A stretch of DNA of 64,000 bases from Dinoroseobacter sp965279125 (GTDB lineage: Bacteria > Pseudomonadota > Alphaproteobacteria > Rhodobacterales > Rhodobacteraceae), in NCBI GenBank assembly GCA_965279125.1, contig CBDIHL010000036.1:61643-125642 (forward strand), read 5' to 3'. Position numbers and translations under genes: made by a program. Shown here one piece after another: positions 10,101 through 18,757 of this stretch. Positions within the stretch are counted from its first letter, which is position 1. Each line of letters opens with the position of its first letter. The notes under the pieces were generated by a model, which had not been told where the DNA came from, did no database searches, and saw nothing but the letters and a program-made list of their open reading frames with translations.

Positions 10101-10728
10101 TGTTGTTCTGCACCACGGCGAGCAACTCGCCTGCGGTGACGTTATACGCCTCAAGCCGCAGCGGGTCGATTTCGACCTCGACCATTTCCTCGCGCTGGCC
10201 GGTCAGGCCCGCCTCCAACACAGGCTCCAGCCCTTCGAGCGTGTCTTGCAGGTCTTTCGCCAGACGCAGCAACGTCCGCTCGGGCAGCGAGCCTGTCAAG
10301 TTTACAACGATGATCGGGAACTCGGAAAAGTTTATCTCGTTGATCGTGTAGTTATCGGCACCGCTCGGGAAATTTGCAGAAGCGGTGTTCATCTTGTCGC
10401 GTACATCCGCAATCGTCTGGGACTTGTCCCAGCCAAACTCGAACTCGAGGATCATGCCCGCGAAGCCCTCGGCGGCGGTGGCCGACATCTTGTCGAGGCC
10501 GTCGAGATCAGACAGCTCCGTCTCCATCACCTTGACGAGCAGCTTCTCGCTATCCTCGGCGGAAATGCCGGGGAAGGGGACCGACACGAACAGCGCCGGG
10601 ATCTCGATATCCGGCTCTCCCTCTTTCGGGAGTGAGATATAGGCGACGGTGCCAATAATGACCGACAAGGCCACGAAGGCCAGAACCATCCGCGCGCGTT
10701 CGGCGGCCCAATCGACGATGCCGGTCAT
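7114..10728 (-). CDS. RND efflux transporter, inner-membrane permease
   Basis: A 1204-residue proton-driven RND pump of the hydrophobe/amphiphile or heavy-metal efflux type, working with the adaptor encoded just upstream and an outer-membrane channel not seen here. TM1 is near residues 13-33. The TM4 block GLILAVGMLVDGAIVVVEYADRR is near 393-415 and contains the Asp used for proton relay, but as a single Asp rather than the DD of AcrB. A matching second half ends with ALAGIVVNNNIVLIDTY. It is about 150 residues longer than usual; two extra hydrophobic segments (about 512-532 and 546-570) sit between TM6 and TM7. It starts within the stop of the adaptor gene (ATGA). Confidence 0.92.
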   Translation of the reverse strand: MTGIVDWAAERARMVLAFVALSVIIGTVAYISLPKEGEPDIEIPALFVSVPFPGISAEDSEKLLVKVMETELSDLDGLDKMSATAAEGFAGMILEFEFGWDKSQTIADVRDKMNTASANFPSGADNYTINEINFSEFPIIVVNLTGSLPERTLLRLAKDLQDTLEGLEPVLEAGLTGQREEMVEVEIDPLRLEAYNVTAGELLAVVQNNNQLIAAGQVETASGAFSLKIPSAFDETADVFGLPVKVNGDRVVTLGDLADIRLTFEDREGTARFNGDATLALQVVKRKGFNIIDMANLVRTTVAAEQAAWPTELQQAVTVSISMDQSRVVGSMVSQLEGSVLTAIALVMIVVLAALGTRSALLVGFAIPTSFLLCFAFLALMGITVSNIVMFGLILAVGMLVDGAIVVVEYADRRIEEGAGPMTAFTEAAKRMFWPVVSSTATTLCAFLPMLFWPGVPGQFMGMLPVTLIFVLSASLVVALVYLPVMGGVAGRMSRFFESAASVLMGLPYVVRFAMAAASALFLFASAMQVLNPAYLLGLDPEGGIMAYVPGAILFAIAAALLSVTMTAARIHRERSGRIKSGFRRTPFGWIIRLITNNPIMPIVAIGVVGFVVVTTFGLFATNNRGVEFFVESEPEQAIVYVQARGNYSLGEKDALLRQAEAIANDTVGVESVFAFAGAGGLNQNTGGASAPLDTIGQIQLELVPWEDRPTIDVPWFSIFGLVDVPRTIVDPRFDGNAVLDAMSARLAEIPGIQFEVLAASQGPASAKPVHLRFKGDDFEDLTAAVDLAYARFNETTGLTAVENSLPLPGIDWQIDVNVGEAGRYGADVATVGAMVQLITRGVMLGTMRVDSSDDEIEIRVRFPAEDRVLSTLDTLRVRTPNGLVPLSNFVTRTPVPKLAQINRVDGQRYYDVKAGVAPDLENAEGVVITPGERIAVLTEWLETEAELPAGVSWEWTGDQEDEAESQAFLSQAFLGALFLMFIILLAQFNSFYNAILVLVAVVLSTTGVLIGMMVMQQPFSVIMTGTGIVALAGIVVNNNIVLIDTYQEYSRYMPRLEAISRTAQMRIRPVLLTTITTMAGLTPMMFGLSLDFFGGGYSVDSPTALWWKQLATAVVFGLGVATVLTLVFTPAMLALRVWIEDGAYGGWLRLRAVSLGKASREARDIRLRRSAKKVRHPEVIWDEDGGLFDPDAAPAAAPLRAAE

Positions 10729-11990
10729 GCGCCGTCCTCCCGATATGTGACGGTGATCTTGGTGCCTTCGGTGACAAACTCTTGGCCGACGACGATGACG
10801 GAAGCCTCGTCCGGCAGTCCGGTGATCCAGACGCCGTCGATGGTGTCACGCAGCAGTTCCACAGCGGCGAAAGCAGCCATGTAGCCATCGCCGTCCGCAA
10901 CAGCGTGGCGCACACCGAGCGCGCCCGCATCGTTCAGCGTCAGCGCGGAGGCCGGGACCAGATGCGCAGGTGTCCCTTCGGCGGCGATCCCGATGGTGGC
11001 GGTCTGGCCGTCGCGGATAGACAGGTCCGCATTGTCGACCTCGATCTCGGTGCGGAAGGTGCGGGTGGTCAGGTCCGCCGAGCGCGACAGGAACGTCACA
11101 AGGCCCCCGACCTCGCGGCCCGAGGCCAGCTGCGCGCCCGCGCGCGCCCCGACTTGCACAAGCGAGATATCTGCCTCAGGCACAAAGCCCACCAGCTTGA
11201 TCGGGTTCAGTTGCAGGATCGTGGCACATGTGGCGTTGCCGCCTTGGGTGTTCAGGAAGCTGCCGAACTCGGCAGTATCGGTCTCCAGCACCCCGGCAAA
11301 GGGGGCGGTGATTGTCAGGTTGGCGATGTCACGCTGGGCGCGCTCAACGGCGGCTTCGGCCCCTTGGATGCCTGCCTTGACGGTCTCAAGTCCGGTGATC
11401 GCCGACGAGACCGCTGATTGCGCCGAGGCCAGCGCCGCATCCGCGCCAGCGACGCGCGTTTCCGAGGCAAAGCCATCGGCGGCAAGACGCTCGGCCACGT
11501 TTTGGTTGATGCGCGCTTCTTCAAACCGAGCGGCGGCTTCGGTGACGCGAGATTCGGCCTCGGGCACCCGCGCGCGGGCCTCGGCCAAACGCGCTTCGGC
11601 TTCGGCCAGCGTAGCGCCGCGTGTGCCGGGATCCAACTCGCACATGATCTGGCCCGCCTCGACCTGCGTGCCCTTGCGCAAAGGCTCGGACACCACGCGA
11701 CCCGAGGTTTCCGTCAGAACCGCCACTTGGCGCAGGGCCTCGGTACGCCCGCGCAACACCACCGCATTGTCCACGGTCTGCGCCGTGCTTGCGACCGCCA
11801 CGACCGAAACGCGCCGCTCGGGCGTGGCGGCAGCGGCTATGGGCGTGTCGGTTTCCGGCTCCACCGCCGTTTCGCTGATCGGGTCGTCCGCGCCGACCCC
11901 TGCAAACTCCATCAAGGCGTCGCGTTGCAGCACGAATAAGAACAGGGCTGTCATCACGAGAATGGCGAGGATGATCGAAAAGATGCGCAT
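10725..11990 (-). CDS. RND efflux periplasmic adaptor (HlyD/MFP family)
   Basis: A 421-residue membrane-fusion protein. An N-terminal hydrophobic anchor (residues 3-23) is followed by a lipoyl-like half (SEPLRKGTQVEAGQIMCEL in parts), a long Ala/Glu/Arg-rich coiled coil (about 125-235), the second lipoyl half (LTITAPFAGVLETDTAEFG) and beta-barrel and membrane-proximal domains. It would bridge the inner-membrane pump to an outer-membrane channel. First gene of the operon adaptor-RND-mazG; GGAG lies upstream of the ATG at about 12 bases, an unusually long spacing. Confidence 0.92.
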   Translation of the reverse strand: MRIFSIILAILVMTALFLFVLQRDALMEFAGVGADDPISETAVEPETDTPIAAAATPERRVSVVAVASTAQTVDNAVVLRGRTEALRQVAVLTETSGRVVSEPLRKGTQVEAGQIMCELDPGTRGATLAEAEARLAEARARVPEAESRVTEAAARFEEARINQNVAERLAADGFASETRVAGADAALASAQSAVSSAITGLETVKAGIQGAEAAVERAQRDIANLTITAPFAGVLETDTAEFGSFLNTQGGNATCATILQLNPIKLVGFVPEADISLVQVGARAGAQLASGREVGGLVTFLSRSADLTTRTFRTEIEVDNADLSIRDGQTATIGIAAEGTPAHLVPASALTLNDAGALGVRHAVADGDGYMAAFAAVELLRDTIDGVWITGLPDEASVIVVGQEFVTEGTKITVTYREDGA

Positions 11991-12252
11991 CTTAAGTGGT
12001 ACTCCGAAGGTCCGAGCGCGGCGCGATCTGGACCTGATCCTGACAAGGGGGCAGCGCCGGTGGACCCGACATAAGGACTTAGTGCTGAACCGACCAGTTT
12101 AGATTAACGATTTCATGAGGGGCGCGCAAGAAAACCACAGTTTCCGGCGCTCCAGGGCGCGCAACGAGGCTGGCACGCCCTCAGCCTGCGTGCTAAACGC
12201 GCGATAATTGCGCGATTGGCCAAGAATTTGGTCCGACCTGAAAGAGGCTCCG

Positions 12253-12927
12253 ATGAGTGACAGCGACAGTTTTATTGAAGAGGTCAGCGAAGATCTGCGG
12301 CGCGACAAGTTGTTTGCGACGTTTAAACGCTATGGCTGGATCGCAGCGCTGGCGATCGTCGGGATTGTCGGCACGGCGGCCTACACCGAATGGACCCGCG
12401 CCCAAGAACGCGCCGAGGCGCAAGCTTACGGCGATGCGATCTTTGCGGCGTTGAACACCGAAGATCCGGGCGCCCGGGTCGAGGCGCTGGCCAGCGTCAG
12501 CCCGCCCGAAGATGGTGCGCCGATTCTGGCTTTGCTGACGGCGGCGGAGGCGACCACGGCGCAGGACACCGACCGGGCTTTGGCCGCCTTGCGCGCCCTG
12601 GCCGATGATCCGCTGACCCCTTCGGTCTACCGCGATCTGGCCAATTTGCGCTTGCTGCTGCTGGGCGGCGAGGCGCTGGGCATCGAAGACCGCCTTGCTC
12701 GGATCGAGGCCTTGTCGGCCCCCGGCGCGCCCTTCCGCCAGATCGCGCGCGAGCAACAGGCGCTTGTGATGATCGAGCAGGGCGAGCGGGACGCTGCGAT
12801 TGCCTTGTTGACCGATATAGCCGAAGACGCCGCGTCGACCAATGGGCAGCGCCAACGGGCGGCCCAGCTTGTCGTGTCGCTGGGCGGTAATTTCGAGGAT
12901 ATCGAGACCGAGGGCGCAGACCAATAG
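12253..12927 (+). CDS. TPR-like membrane-anchored protein (YfgM-type)
   Basis: A 224-residue protein with a cytoplasmic N terminus, one membrane helix (about residues 28-47, WIAALAIVGIVGTAAY) and a periplasmic helical-repeat region. The N-terminal FIEEVSEDLRRDKLFATFKRYGW is the signature of the DUF2133/TPR_21-type family that precedes bamB and der in alphaproteobacteria. The role is probably to assist envelope protein folding, as with E. coli YfgM, a SecYEG-associated partner of PpiD. ATG 12253 has AAAGAGG five bases upstream; the frame is open from 12208 but lacks a site there. Confidence 0.85.
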   Translation: MSDSDSFIEEVSEDLRRDKLFATFKRYGWIAALAIVGIVGTAAYTEWTRAQERAEAQAYGDAIFAALNTEDPGARVEALASVSPPEDGAPILALLTAAEATTAQDTDRALAALRALADDPLTPSVYRDLANLRLLLLGGEALGIEDRLARIEALSAPGAPFRQIAREQQALVMIEQGERDAAIALLTDIAEDAASTNGQRQRAAQLVVSLGGNFEDIETEGADQ

Positions 12928-13072
12928 GCGGTGGCGTGCAGAGGCGTTGCGTAGGGCCTTCCGATTTGGTGCAAGCTGCGGTAAGGTCGCGCAAAATACG
13001 AACTGTGCAGGCGGAATTTCAACGCCAAGCACAGGTTCGATGAACGCGTTTTTTTGGGGACGGGCCTTGAGC

Positions 13073-14500
13073 ATGGCTGGCATCAAACACTTAGGCGCAC
13101 ACGCGCGCGGCCCATTTTTGCAAGGGTCCTCCCGCGCCAAGCGCGCAGCGGCCTTGGCGCTTGTTTCGGTCTTTGTGCTCGCGGGATGCGAGCGCGAACT
13201 GATCCTGCCGGGCGAGCGCTTTGATGTGCGCACCCCGCTGGCCGACACCAATGATCCCGCCAATGGGTTGGGTGACGCGACCGTCGAGGTGGCTGAAGGC
13301 GAAGAGGTTGCAGCCCCACCCCGCGCCGCTGTGCCGATCCGCTTGCCCGCCACGCGCAACATCACGTCCTGGACCCACCGCAATGGCAGCACCCAGCACC
13401 GCACCGATCACGCGGTCCTTGGCCCCAGCCTGACAGAAGTCTGGTCTGCGAAAATTGGTGCTGGTGACAGCCGCAAGCACCGCATCACCGCCAGCCCCGT
13501 GGCTGCTGATGGCCGTATCTTCACACTCGACAGCCGCGCCACCGTGACGGCGATTGCGATGAACACAGGCGCAGTTTTGTGGTCGCAAGACCTGACCCCC
13601 CCGAATGAGCGCAGCGATGACGCCTCTGGCGGCGGTTTATCGATCTCGGGCAGCACGCTTTATGTGACCTCTGCCTTTGGCACGATTTCCGCGCTTGATA
13701 CGGCGTCGGGCACCGTGCGCTGGACGCAAGCGCTCGAGGCGCCTGCCACGGCTGCACCAACGGTTGAAGGCAACCGCGTCTATGTCGTCTCCACCGATGG
13801 TGTGGCGCGTGCGATTGATGCGCGCACCGGCAAGGTCGAATGGCTGATTGCGGGTGCTCCGAACATCACCGGCCTGACGGGCGGGTCTGGCCCGGTCATC
13901 GATGGGCGCAAGGTGGTGCTGCCGATGGCGTCGGGCGAGTTGATCTCGGTCCTGAAGCAAACGGGTATCCGCGTATGGGGCACCTCTGTGGCAGGCGAGC
14001 GTGTCGGTCGCGCCTATTCGCTGTTTGACGGGATCACCGCCGATCCGGTTTTGGTTGGCAACACGATCTATACGGGCAACCCGCAAGGCAAGGTTGTCGC
14101 GATTGACGCCGATACGGGCGCACGTGACTGGACCGCCGGTGAAGGCGCATATGGCCCGGTTTGGCCCGCAGGTGGATCGCTGTTCCTGATTTCCGACGAG
14201 GCACGGCTGGTGCGTCTGGATGCGCGCACGGGCGAGACGGTTTGGGCCGAGCAACTCCCGTATTTTGAGAACGATAACCCGCGCCGCCACCGCACCATCA
14301 CCGCGCATTTCGGTCCGGTTCTGGCGGGGGGACGTTTGTTGGTCGCGTCCGATGATGGCCTCATGCGTGGGTTTGATCCGGCTTCCGGTTCGGTGGTTGA
14401 CACCACGGAAATCCCTAGTGGGGCAGCGGCTGCGCCGATTGTCGTCAATGGCGTGGCCTTTGTCGTGTCGACCAACGGGACGTTGCACGCCTATCGTTAG
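13073..14500 (+). CDS. bamB: Outer-membrane assembly lipoprotein BamB
   Basis: A 475-residue PQQ-like beta-propeller lipoprotein of the BAM complex, which inserts beta-barrel proteins in the outer membrane. The lipobox VLAGC follows a long basic N region. The body contains repeated propeller blades with the pattern DGRIFTLDSRATVTAIAMNTG, VYVVSTDGVARAIDARTG and IYTGNPQGKVVAIDADTG (each a 20-odd residue blade core). The start is uncertain: ATG 13073 gives a 28-residue N region before the lipid Cys block, and ATG 13040 is also in frame. It sits between the TPR protein and der, the usual alphaproteobacterial order. Confidence 0.9.
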   Translation: MAGIKHLGAHARGPFLQGSSRAKRAAALALVSVFVLAGCERELILPGERFDVRTPLADTNDPANGLGDATVEVAEGEEVAAPPRAAVPIRLPATRNITSWTHRNGSTQHRTDHAVLGPSLTEVWSAKIGAGDSRKHRITASPVAADGRIFTLDSRATVTAIAMNTGAVLWSQDLTPPNERSDDASGGGLSISGSTLYVTSAFGTISALDTASGTVRWTQALEAPATAAPTVEGNRVYVVSTDGVARAIDARTGKVEWLIAGAPNITGLTGGSGPVIDGRKVVLPMASGELISVLKQTGIRVWGTSVAGERVGRAYSLFDGITADPVLVGNTIYTGNPQGKVVAIDADTGARDWTAGEGAYGPVWPAGGSLFLISDEARLVRLDARTGETVWAEQLPYFENDNPRRHRTITAHFGPVLAGGRLLVASDDGLMRGFDPASGSVVDTTEIPSGAAAAPIVVNGVAFVVSTNGTLHAYR

Positions 14501-14563
14501 ACCCTTTCGGTGGGCTTGTCTTTGCGCTATGGCGCGGGTCTATCTTTGAAAGCGTGACGTCTG

Positions 14564-16048
14564 ATGTCCTTCACTCTCGCCATCGTGGGTCGTCCCAATG
14601 TGGGCAAATCGACCCTGTTTAACCGCCTTGTGGGCCAACGCCTCGCCCTGGTCGATGACCAGCCGGGTGTGACGCGCGATCTGCGCGAAGGGGCTGCGCG
14701 CTTGGGCGATTTGCGCTTTACGGTTGTGGATACCGCAGGTCTGGAGGAGGTCACGGATGACAGCCTCCAAGGCCGGATGCGGCGGCTGACCGTGCGCGCC
14801 GTGAGCGTGGCCGATGCGTGCTTGTTCATCGTCGATGCGCGCACCGGGATCACGCCGACGGACGAGGTGTTCGCCGATATTCTGCGCCGCTCCTCGAAAC
14901 GGGTGATCTTGGCCGCGAACAAGGCCGAAGGCCGTGCGGCAGAGGCCGGAATTTACGAGGCCTTTGGCTTGGGCCTCGGCGAGCCGATCCCGATCTCTGC
15001 CGAGCATGGTGAGGGGATGGCGGATCTGTTGGTGGTCTTGCAACCCTTGGTCGATGCGGCGGCAGAGGCGGCATTAGACGAGCTGCCTGAGACGGATGTA
15101 GATCTGGACGAGGACGCGGATGCGCCGCGCGTGCCGTCGAACGCGAAACCGTTGCAAGTGGCCGTTGTTGGGCGTCCCAATGCGGGAAAATCCACCCTGA
15201 TCAACCAGATGCTGGGCGAGGAGCGCTTGCTGACAGGCCCCGAGGCCGGGATCACCCGCGACGCGATCTCGGTGCGGATGGACTGGGACGGGGTGCCGAT
15301 CCGGCTGTTTGACACCGCAGGGATGCGCAAGAAGGCCAAGGTGCAAGAGAAGCTGGAAAAGCTGAGCGTCTCCGACGGCTTGCGTGCGGTGAAGTTTGCC
15401 GAGGTTGTAGTGGTCCTGCTGGATGCCGCGATCCCGTTTGAGCAGCAGGATCTGCGGATCGCCGATCTGGCCGAGCGGGAAGGGCGCGCCGTGGTGATTG
15501 CCGTGAACAAGTGGGACATCGAGACCGACAAGCAGGACAAGCTGCGCATGCTGCGCGAAGAGTTCACGCGCTTGCTGCCCCAGTTGCGCGGCGCGCCGCT
15601 GGTGACGGTGTCGGCAAAGACCGGGCGCGGCCTCGATCGGCTGCAGGAGGCGGTGATGAAGGCCCACGAGGTCTGGAACCGCCGCATTCCAACGGCGACT
15701 TTGAACCGCTGGCTGCAAGCCATGGTTGAAGCGCATCCGCCGCCCGCGCCTGCGGGCCGTCGCGTGCGGCTGCGCTACATGACCCAAGCCAAAACGCGCC
15801 CGCCGGGATTCGTGGTGATGGCGTCCTATCCGGATAAAATGCAGACCTCGTATGAGCGCTATCTCGTCAACGGGCTGCGCGAAGATTTCGACATGCCGGG
15901 CACGCCGATCCGATTATGGTTCAGGGGTCAGAACGAGGATAACCCCTACAAGGACAAGAAGAAGTCCACGCCGTCGCGGTTGCGCAAGCATCTGGGCAAA
16001 GCGCCTGCGGATGCGCCGAAGCCGTATCGCGGTAAGCCGAAGGGCTAG
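14564..16048 (+). CDS. der: Ribosome-assembly GTPase Der (EngA)
   Basis: A 494-residue GTPase needed for maturation of the 50S subunit. Two G domains in tandem are visible: GRPNVGKS near residue 8 with DTAGL and NKAE, and GRPNAGKS near 204 with DTAGM and NKWD. An acidic linker (ETDVDLDEDADA) lies between them. The C-terminal KH-like domain contains RRVRLRYMTQAKTRPPGFV (read in parts). The C-terminal tail is Lys-rich. Length is typical. Confidence 0.97.
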   Translation: MSFTLAIVGRPNVGKSTLFNRLVGQRLALVDDQPGVTRDLREGAARLGDLRFTVVDTAGLEEVTDDSLQGRMRRLTVRAVSVADACLFIVDARTGITPTDEVFADILRRSSKRVILAANKAEGRAAEAGIYEAFGLGLGEPIPISAEHGEGMADLLVVLQPLVDAAAEAALDELPETDVDLDEDADAPRVPSNAKPLQVAVVGRPNAGKSTLINQMLGEERLLTGPEAGITRDAISVRMDWDGVPIRLFDTAGMRKKAKVQEKLEKLSVSDGLRAVKFAEVVVVLLDAAIPFEQQDLRIADLAEREGRAVVIAVNKWDIETDKQDKLRMLREEFTRLLPQLRGAPLVTVSAKTGRGLDRLQEAVMKAHEVWNRRIPTATLNRWLQAMVEAHPPPAPAGRRVRLRYMTQAKTRPPGFVVMASYPDKMQTSYERYLVNGLREDFDMPGTPIRLWFRGQNEDNPYKDKKKSTPSRLRKHLGKAPADAPKPYRGKPKG

Positions 16049-16425
16049 AGCGGTGGGGCCGGGGAGGGGGGTAAATCCTCTTGAGAGGATTTGCAAAACT
16101 CCATGTGGAGTTTTGGGCCGTTGCGTTTGAGGTCCGTGTTGCGCGCGGATTGCTAACGGATCTTTAACGCAGCCCGGGTACACCCACTGCCATCGGATCC
16201 GACATGATATGGCAGAGTGGTTTCCACGCGGGGTGACGCCCGCTTGCTTGAACCGCGCGCAAGGAGGGGGTTTGCCCCCCGAGAGCAGATCAGCGGCCTT
16301 AAAACCCCCGCTAGGACACCGGAGATCACGCGCTGCGACCGATGCGGGCCCGTATCATCCTTGACGTTTATCCAGAGTTTGAGCTGTAGGGCGCGGCAGA
16401 TGACGCACCCTCCCATTTGGCGTGT
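16049..16425. other. Gap between convergent genes, no gene recognised
   Basis: 377 bases between the der and DsbA-like 3' ends. It contains the paired hairpin element at 16073-16114 and a C/G-rich stretch around 16260-16320. Short frames on both strands here have no ribosome site and no recognised homology. Nothing else is seen. Confidence 0.5.
16073..16114. repeat. Paired 8-4-8 hairpins (copy A)
   Basis: Two perfect hairpins with 8-base arms and 4-base loops joined by GC and followed by GGG. Arms of the first are AAATCCTC/GAGGATTT with loop TTGA; arms of the second are AAAACTCC/GGAGTTTT with loop ATGT. Copies with different but still perfectly paired arms occur at 23440-23481 and 60497-60538. 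This copy lies 24 bases beyond the der stop codon, where it could act as a bidirectional end signal between convergent genes. Confidence 0.75.
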
Positions 16426-17172
16426 CTAGCCCCGGACCGCAGCCACTGCCGCGCGCATCTGGTCGAGCGGCAGATATCCGCGCAGCATCTCGCCGTTCAT
16501 TACAAATGTGGGCGTGCCGCGAATTTCCAGCCGCTGGGCAAGCGCGCGGTTGGCGTTGATGACTTGCGTGACGTCGTCGGAGGCGGCATGGGCCAAGACC
16601 TCGTTTGGGTTCAGACCCAGTTCGACCGCCAATTGGCTGAGTGTGGCCTCGTCCGGCTCGCCGCGCAGGCGGATTAGCGCGTCATTGGCGTCCTTATAAG
16701 TGTCGCGCCCGGCCAGTTGAAGCACGGCAATCGCAAAGCGCGAGGACGCCACCGAGGCCTCGCCGAGGATCGGAAGTTCCTTTGTGATCAGCCGGATGTT
16801 GCCGTCAGAAGCGACCAGCTCCAGCACCTCGTCATGGGCGCGGCGGCAGTACCCACAGCGGTAATCGATGAACTCGACCAGTGTGATATCGCCGTCCAGA
16901 TTGCCGCCTTCCCACGAGCGCGAGGTGTCATACAGATCGTCCAGATTGGCGGTCACGCGCTCCACATCTGTTTGGGCTTGGGCTGCGGCTTGGCGGTCTT
17001 CGAGGATTTGCACGGCCTCGAAGATCACCTCCGGGTTGTCTAGCAGATAGGCGCGGACCTCGGCGCGGAAGGCTTCGCGCTCGGCCTCGGACATATCCAT
17101 GCCGGCGTCTTGAGCGCTTACAGTGAAGGGCAAGAGCAGGGCGAGGGCGAGAGGGGCGAGTAAGCGGCGCAT
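16426..17172 (-). CDS. DsbA-family thiol-disulfide oxidoreductase
   Basis: A 248-residue secreted protein with a signal peptide (cleavage probably after VSA at about 20). An N-terminal helical region of about 70 residues precedes a thioredoxin fold with LVEFIDYRCGYCRRAH; the active site is CGYC. The cis-Pro loop is GTPTFVMNG. This architecture (helical N domain plus DsbA core) matches ScsC/Com1-type disulfide isomerases or oxidases in the periplasm. AGGAT lies 8 bases upstream of the ATG. It is not in an operon with a visible DsbB partner. Confidence 0.88.
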   Translation of the reverse strand: MRRLLAPLALALLLPFTVSAQDAGMDMSEAEREAFRAEVRAYLLDNPEVIFEAVQILEDRQAAAQAQTDVERVTANLDDLYDTSRSWEGGNLDGDITLVEFIDYRCGYCRRAHDEVLELVASDGNIRLITKELPILGEASVASSRFAIAVLQLAGRDTYKDANDALIRLRGEPDEATLSQLAVELGLNPNEVLAHAASDDVTQVINANRALAQRLEIRGTPTFVMNGEMLRGYLPLDQMRAAVAAVRG

Positions 17173-17563
17173 GGGCGAGATCCTGTGGAATTTTCGGTCA
17201 CGCCAGCGTTACCGATTGCGGGCGGCGCTGCCTAGCCCCGGTGTCCTGACATTGCGGTGAGGCGGGTTTGGAAGACGAGGATTGAGTGCGGCTTTGGGAA
17301 CGTGTTTGGCGAGCTTTCGGAAGGTCCAAACGTAAACGCAAGGTTAATACGCCTAATAATGTTAGGGAAACCACAAGATATTGACGGAATCTTGGGTTAA
17401 TTTCCGCTACATCTTGTATGCTCTCCCATAAAGTTAGGGAGGGGCCGAATTTGCCCCCAAAGCCCCCCTTCCACTACCCCCGCAAAACCGCCTTGCACCC
17501 ACCGCCAGATCGGGCAATCGAGGTCCCCAGCCCAGCCCCTAATCCCCCGCAAGGAGACCCCTC
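17173..17563. other. Divergent promoter gap with one palindromic repeat
   Basis: 391 bases between the divergent DsbA-like and aminotransferase starts. It contains a CCTAATAATGTTAGG palindrome at 17352-17366, a partly related sequence (CCATAAAGTTAGGG) near 17426, and an A+T-richer stretch around 17340-17430 that could hold the promoter. No gene is seen. Confidence 0.5.
17352..17366. repeat. CCTAATAATGTTAGG palindrome
   Basis: Five-base arms CCTAA/TTAGG around TAATG; identical core to 6227-6241 and 30713-30727. It lies in the upstream gap of the aminotransferase gene, about 200 bases before its start. Confidence 0.65.
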
Positions 17564-18703
17564 ATGCACCTCGCCCCCCGCGCCCATGTGGACCCGTTTA
17601 TCGTCATGGATGTGCTACGCGAGGCCAATGCCGCCGAGGCCGCAGGCCGCTCGATCATCCATATGGAGGTCGGCCAACCCGCCACCCCAGCCCCGCAAAC
17701 CGCGCGTGATGCGCTGCGCGACGGCCTCGACACAGGCGCGCTCGGCTACACCGAAGGGCTTGGCCTGCCAGCCCTGCGCCAAGGGATCGCCGCCCTTTAC
17801 AAACGCTGGTACGGCCTCGATCTGGACCCAAACCGCGTCATCGTCACCGCCGGCTCGTCGGGCGCGTTCATCCTCGCCTTCACAGCGCTGTTTCAGGCTG
17901 GCGCAAAAGTCGGCGTGTGCGAGCCGGGATACCCGTCTTACCGGTCGATCCTCAAGGCGCTCTCCCTGACCCCAGTTGGCTTGCCGACTCAAGCCGAGGA
18001 CCATCACCGCCTGCGCCCTGACGCCCTGCAAGACGCTGATATCGCGGGCGCAATCGTGGCCAGTCCGAACAACCCTACGGGCACAATGTTGGACCGCCCA
18101 GCCCTTGCAGCCCTGATCGAAGCCATGGGCGAGCGCGCTTTTATCTCGGACGAGATCTACCACGGCCTTGAATGGGGCGCGCGTGCCGTGAGCGCGCTGG
18201 AGATCACCGACGAGGTCTATGTCATCAACTCGTTCTCCAAGTACTTCTCCATGACCGGGTGGCGCGTCGGCTGGATGGTGGTGCCCGAGGACCATGTGCG
18301 CACGCTTGAGCGGCTTGCCCAAAACCTGTTCATCTGCGCGCCCCATGCCAGCCAACTGGCAGCACTTGGGGCCCTTCAAGGCCACGCGGAACTGCAGGAA
18401 AACCGCGCCGTCTATGAGGGCAATCGCGCGATCCTGCTCGACGGTCTCAAGGCCGCCGGGTTTACCAAGATCGCGCCCCCGGATGGGGCGTTCTATATCT
18501 ATGCGGACGTCTCGGACATCACCCAAGACAGTCGCGCGCTTGCCGCAGAGATCCTCGCCAAGGTCGGCGTTGCGGTCACTCCCGGCCTCGATTTTGACCT
18601 TGCACGCGGGGGCACCACGCTGCGGTTTTCCTATGCCGGATCGCGCCGCGATATGGTCGAGGGGGCCGCGCGATTGCAGGCCTTCATGGAGGAGCGCAAG
18701 TAG
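17564..18703 (+). CDS. PLP-dependent class I/II aminotransferase
   Basis: A 379-residue fold-type I aminotransferase transferring amino groups between an amino acid and a 2-oxo acid. Family blocks: GQPATPAP, ALGYTEGLGLPALRQGIA, VTAGSSGAF (phosphate/cofactor loop), SPNNPTGTML with the substrate-carboxylate Asn, ISDEIYHGLEW with the pyridine-N Asp and Tyr, and INSFSKYFSMTGWRVGW, where the Lys of SFSKYF forms the Schiff base. The C-terminal Arg lies in TTLRFSYAG. Substrate cannot be inferred. AAGGAG precedes the ATG at a normal distance. Confidence 0.93.
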   Translation: MHLAPRAHVDPFIVMDVLREANAAEAAGRSIIHMEVGQPATPAPQTARDALRDGLDTGALGYTEGLGLPALRQGIAALYKRWYGLDLDPNRVIVTAGSSGAFILAFTALFQAGAKVGVCEPGYPSYRSILKALSLTPVGLPTQAEDHHRLRPDALQDADIAGAIVASPNNPTGTMLDRPALAALIEAMGERAFISDEIYHGLEWGARAVSALEITDEVYVINSFSKYFSMTGWRVGWMVVPEDHVRTLERLAQNLFICAPHASQLAALGALQGHAELQENRAVYEGNRAILLDGLKAAGFTKIAPPDGAFYIYADVSDITQDSRALAAEILAKVGVAVTPGLDFDLARGGTTLRFSYAGSRRDMVEGAARLQAFMEERK

Positions 18704-18757
18704 GGTATACTGGGTCCCAACGAGCAGCCGATAGAAGCCAACAAAGGCAGGCACCTT

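Noticed and set aside
16217..16429. Short open frames on both strands after der
   Set aside because: No ribosome site, no homology, and overlap with G/C-rich hairpin sequence.
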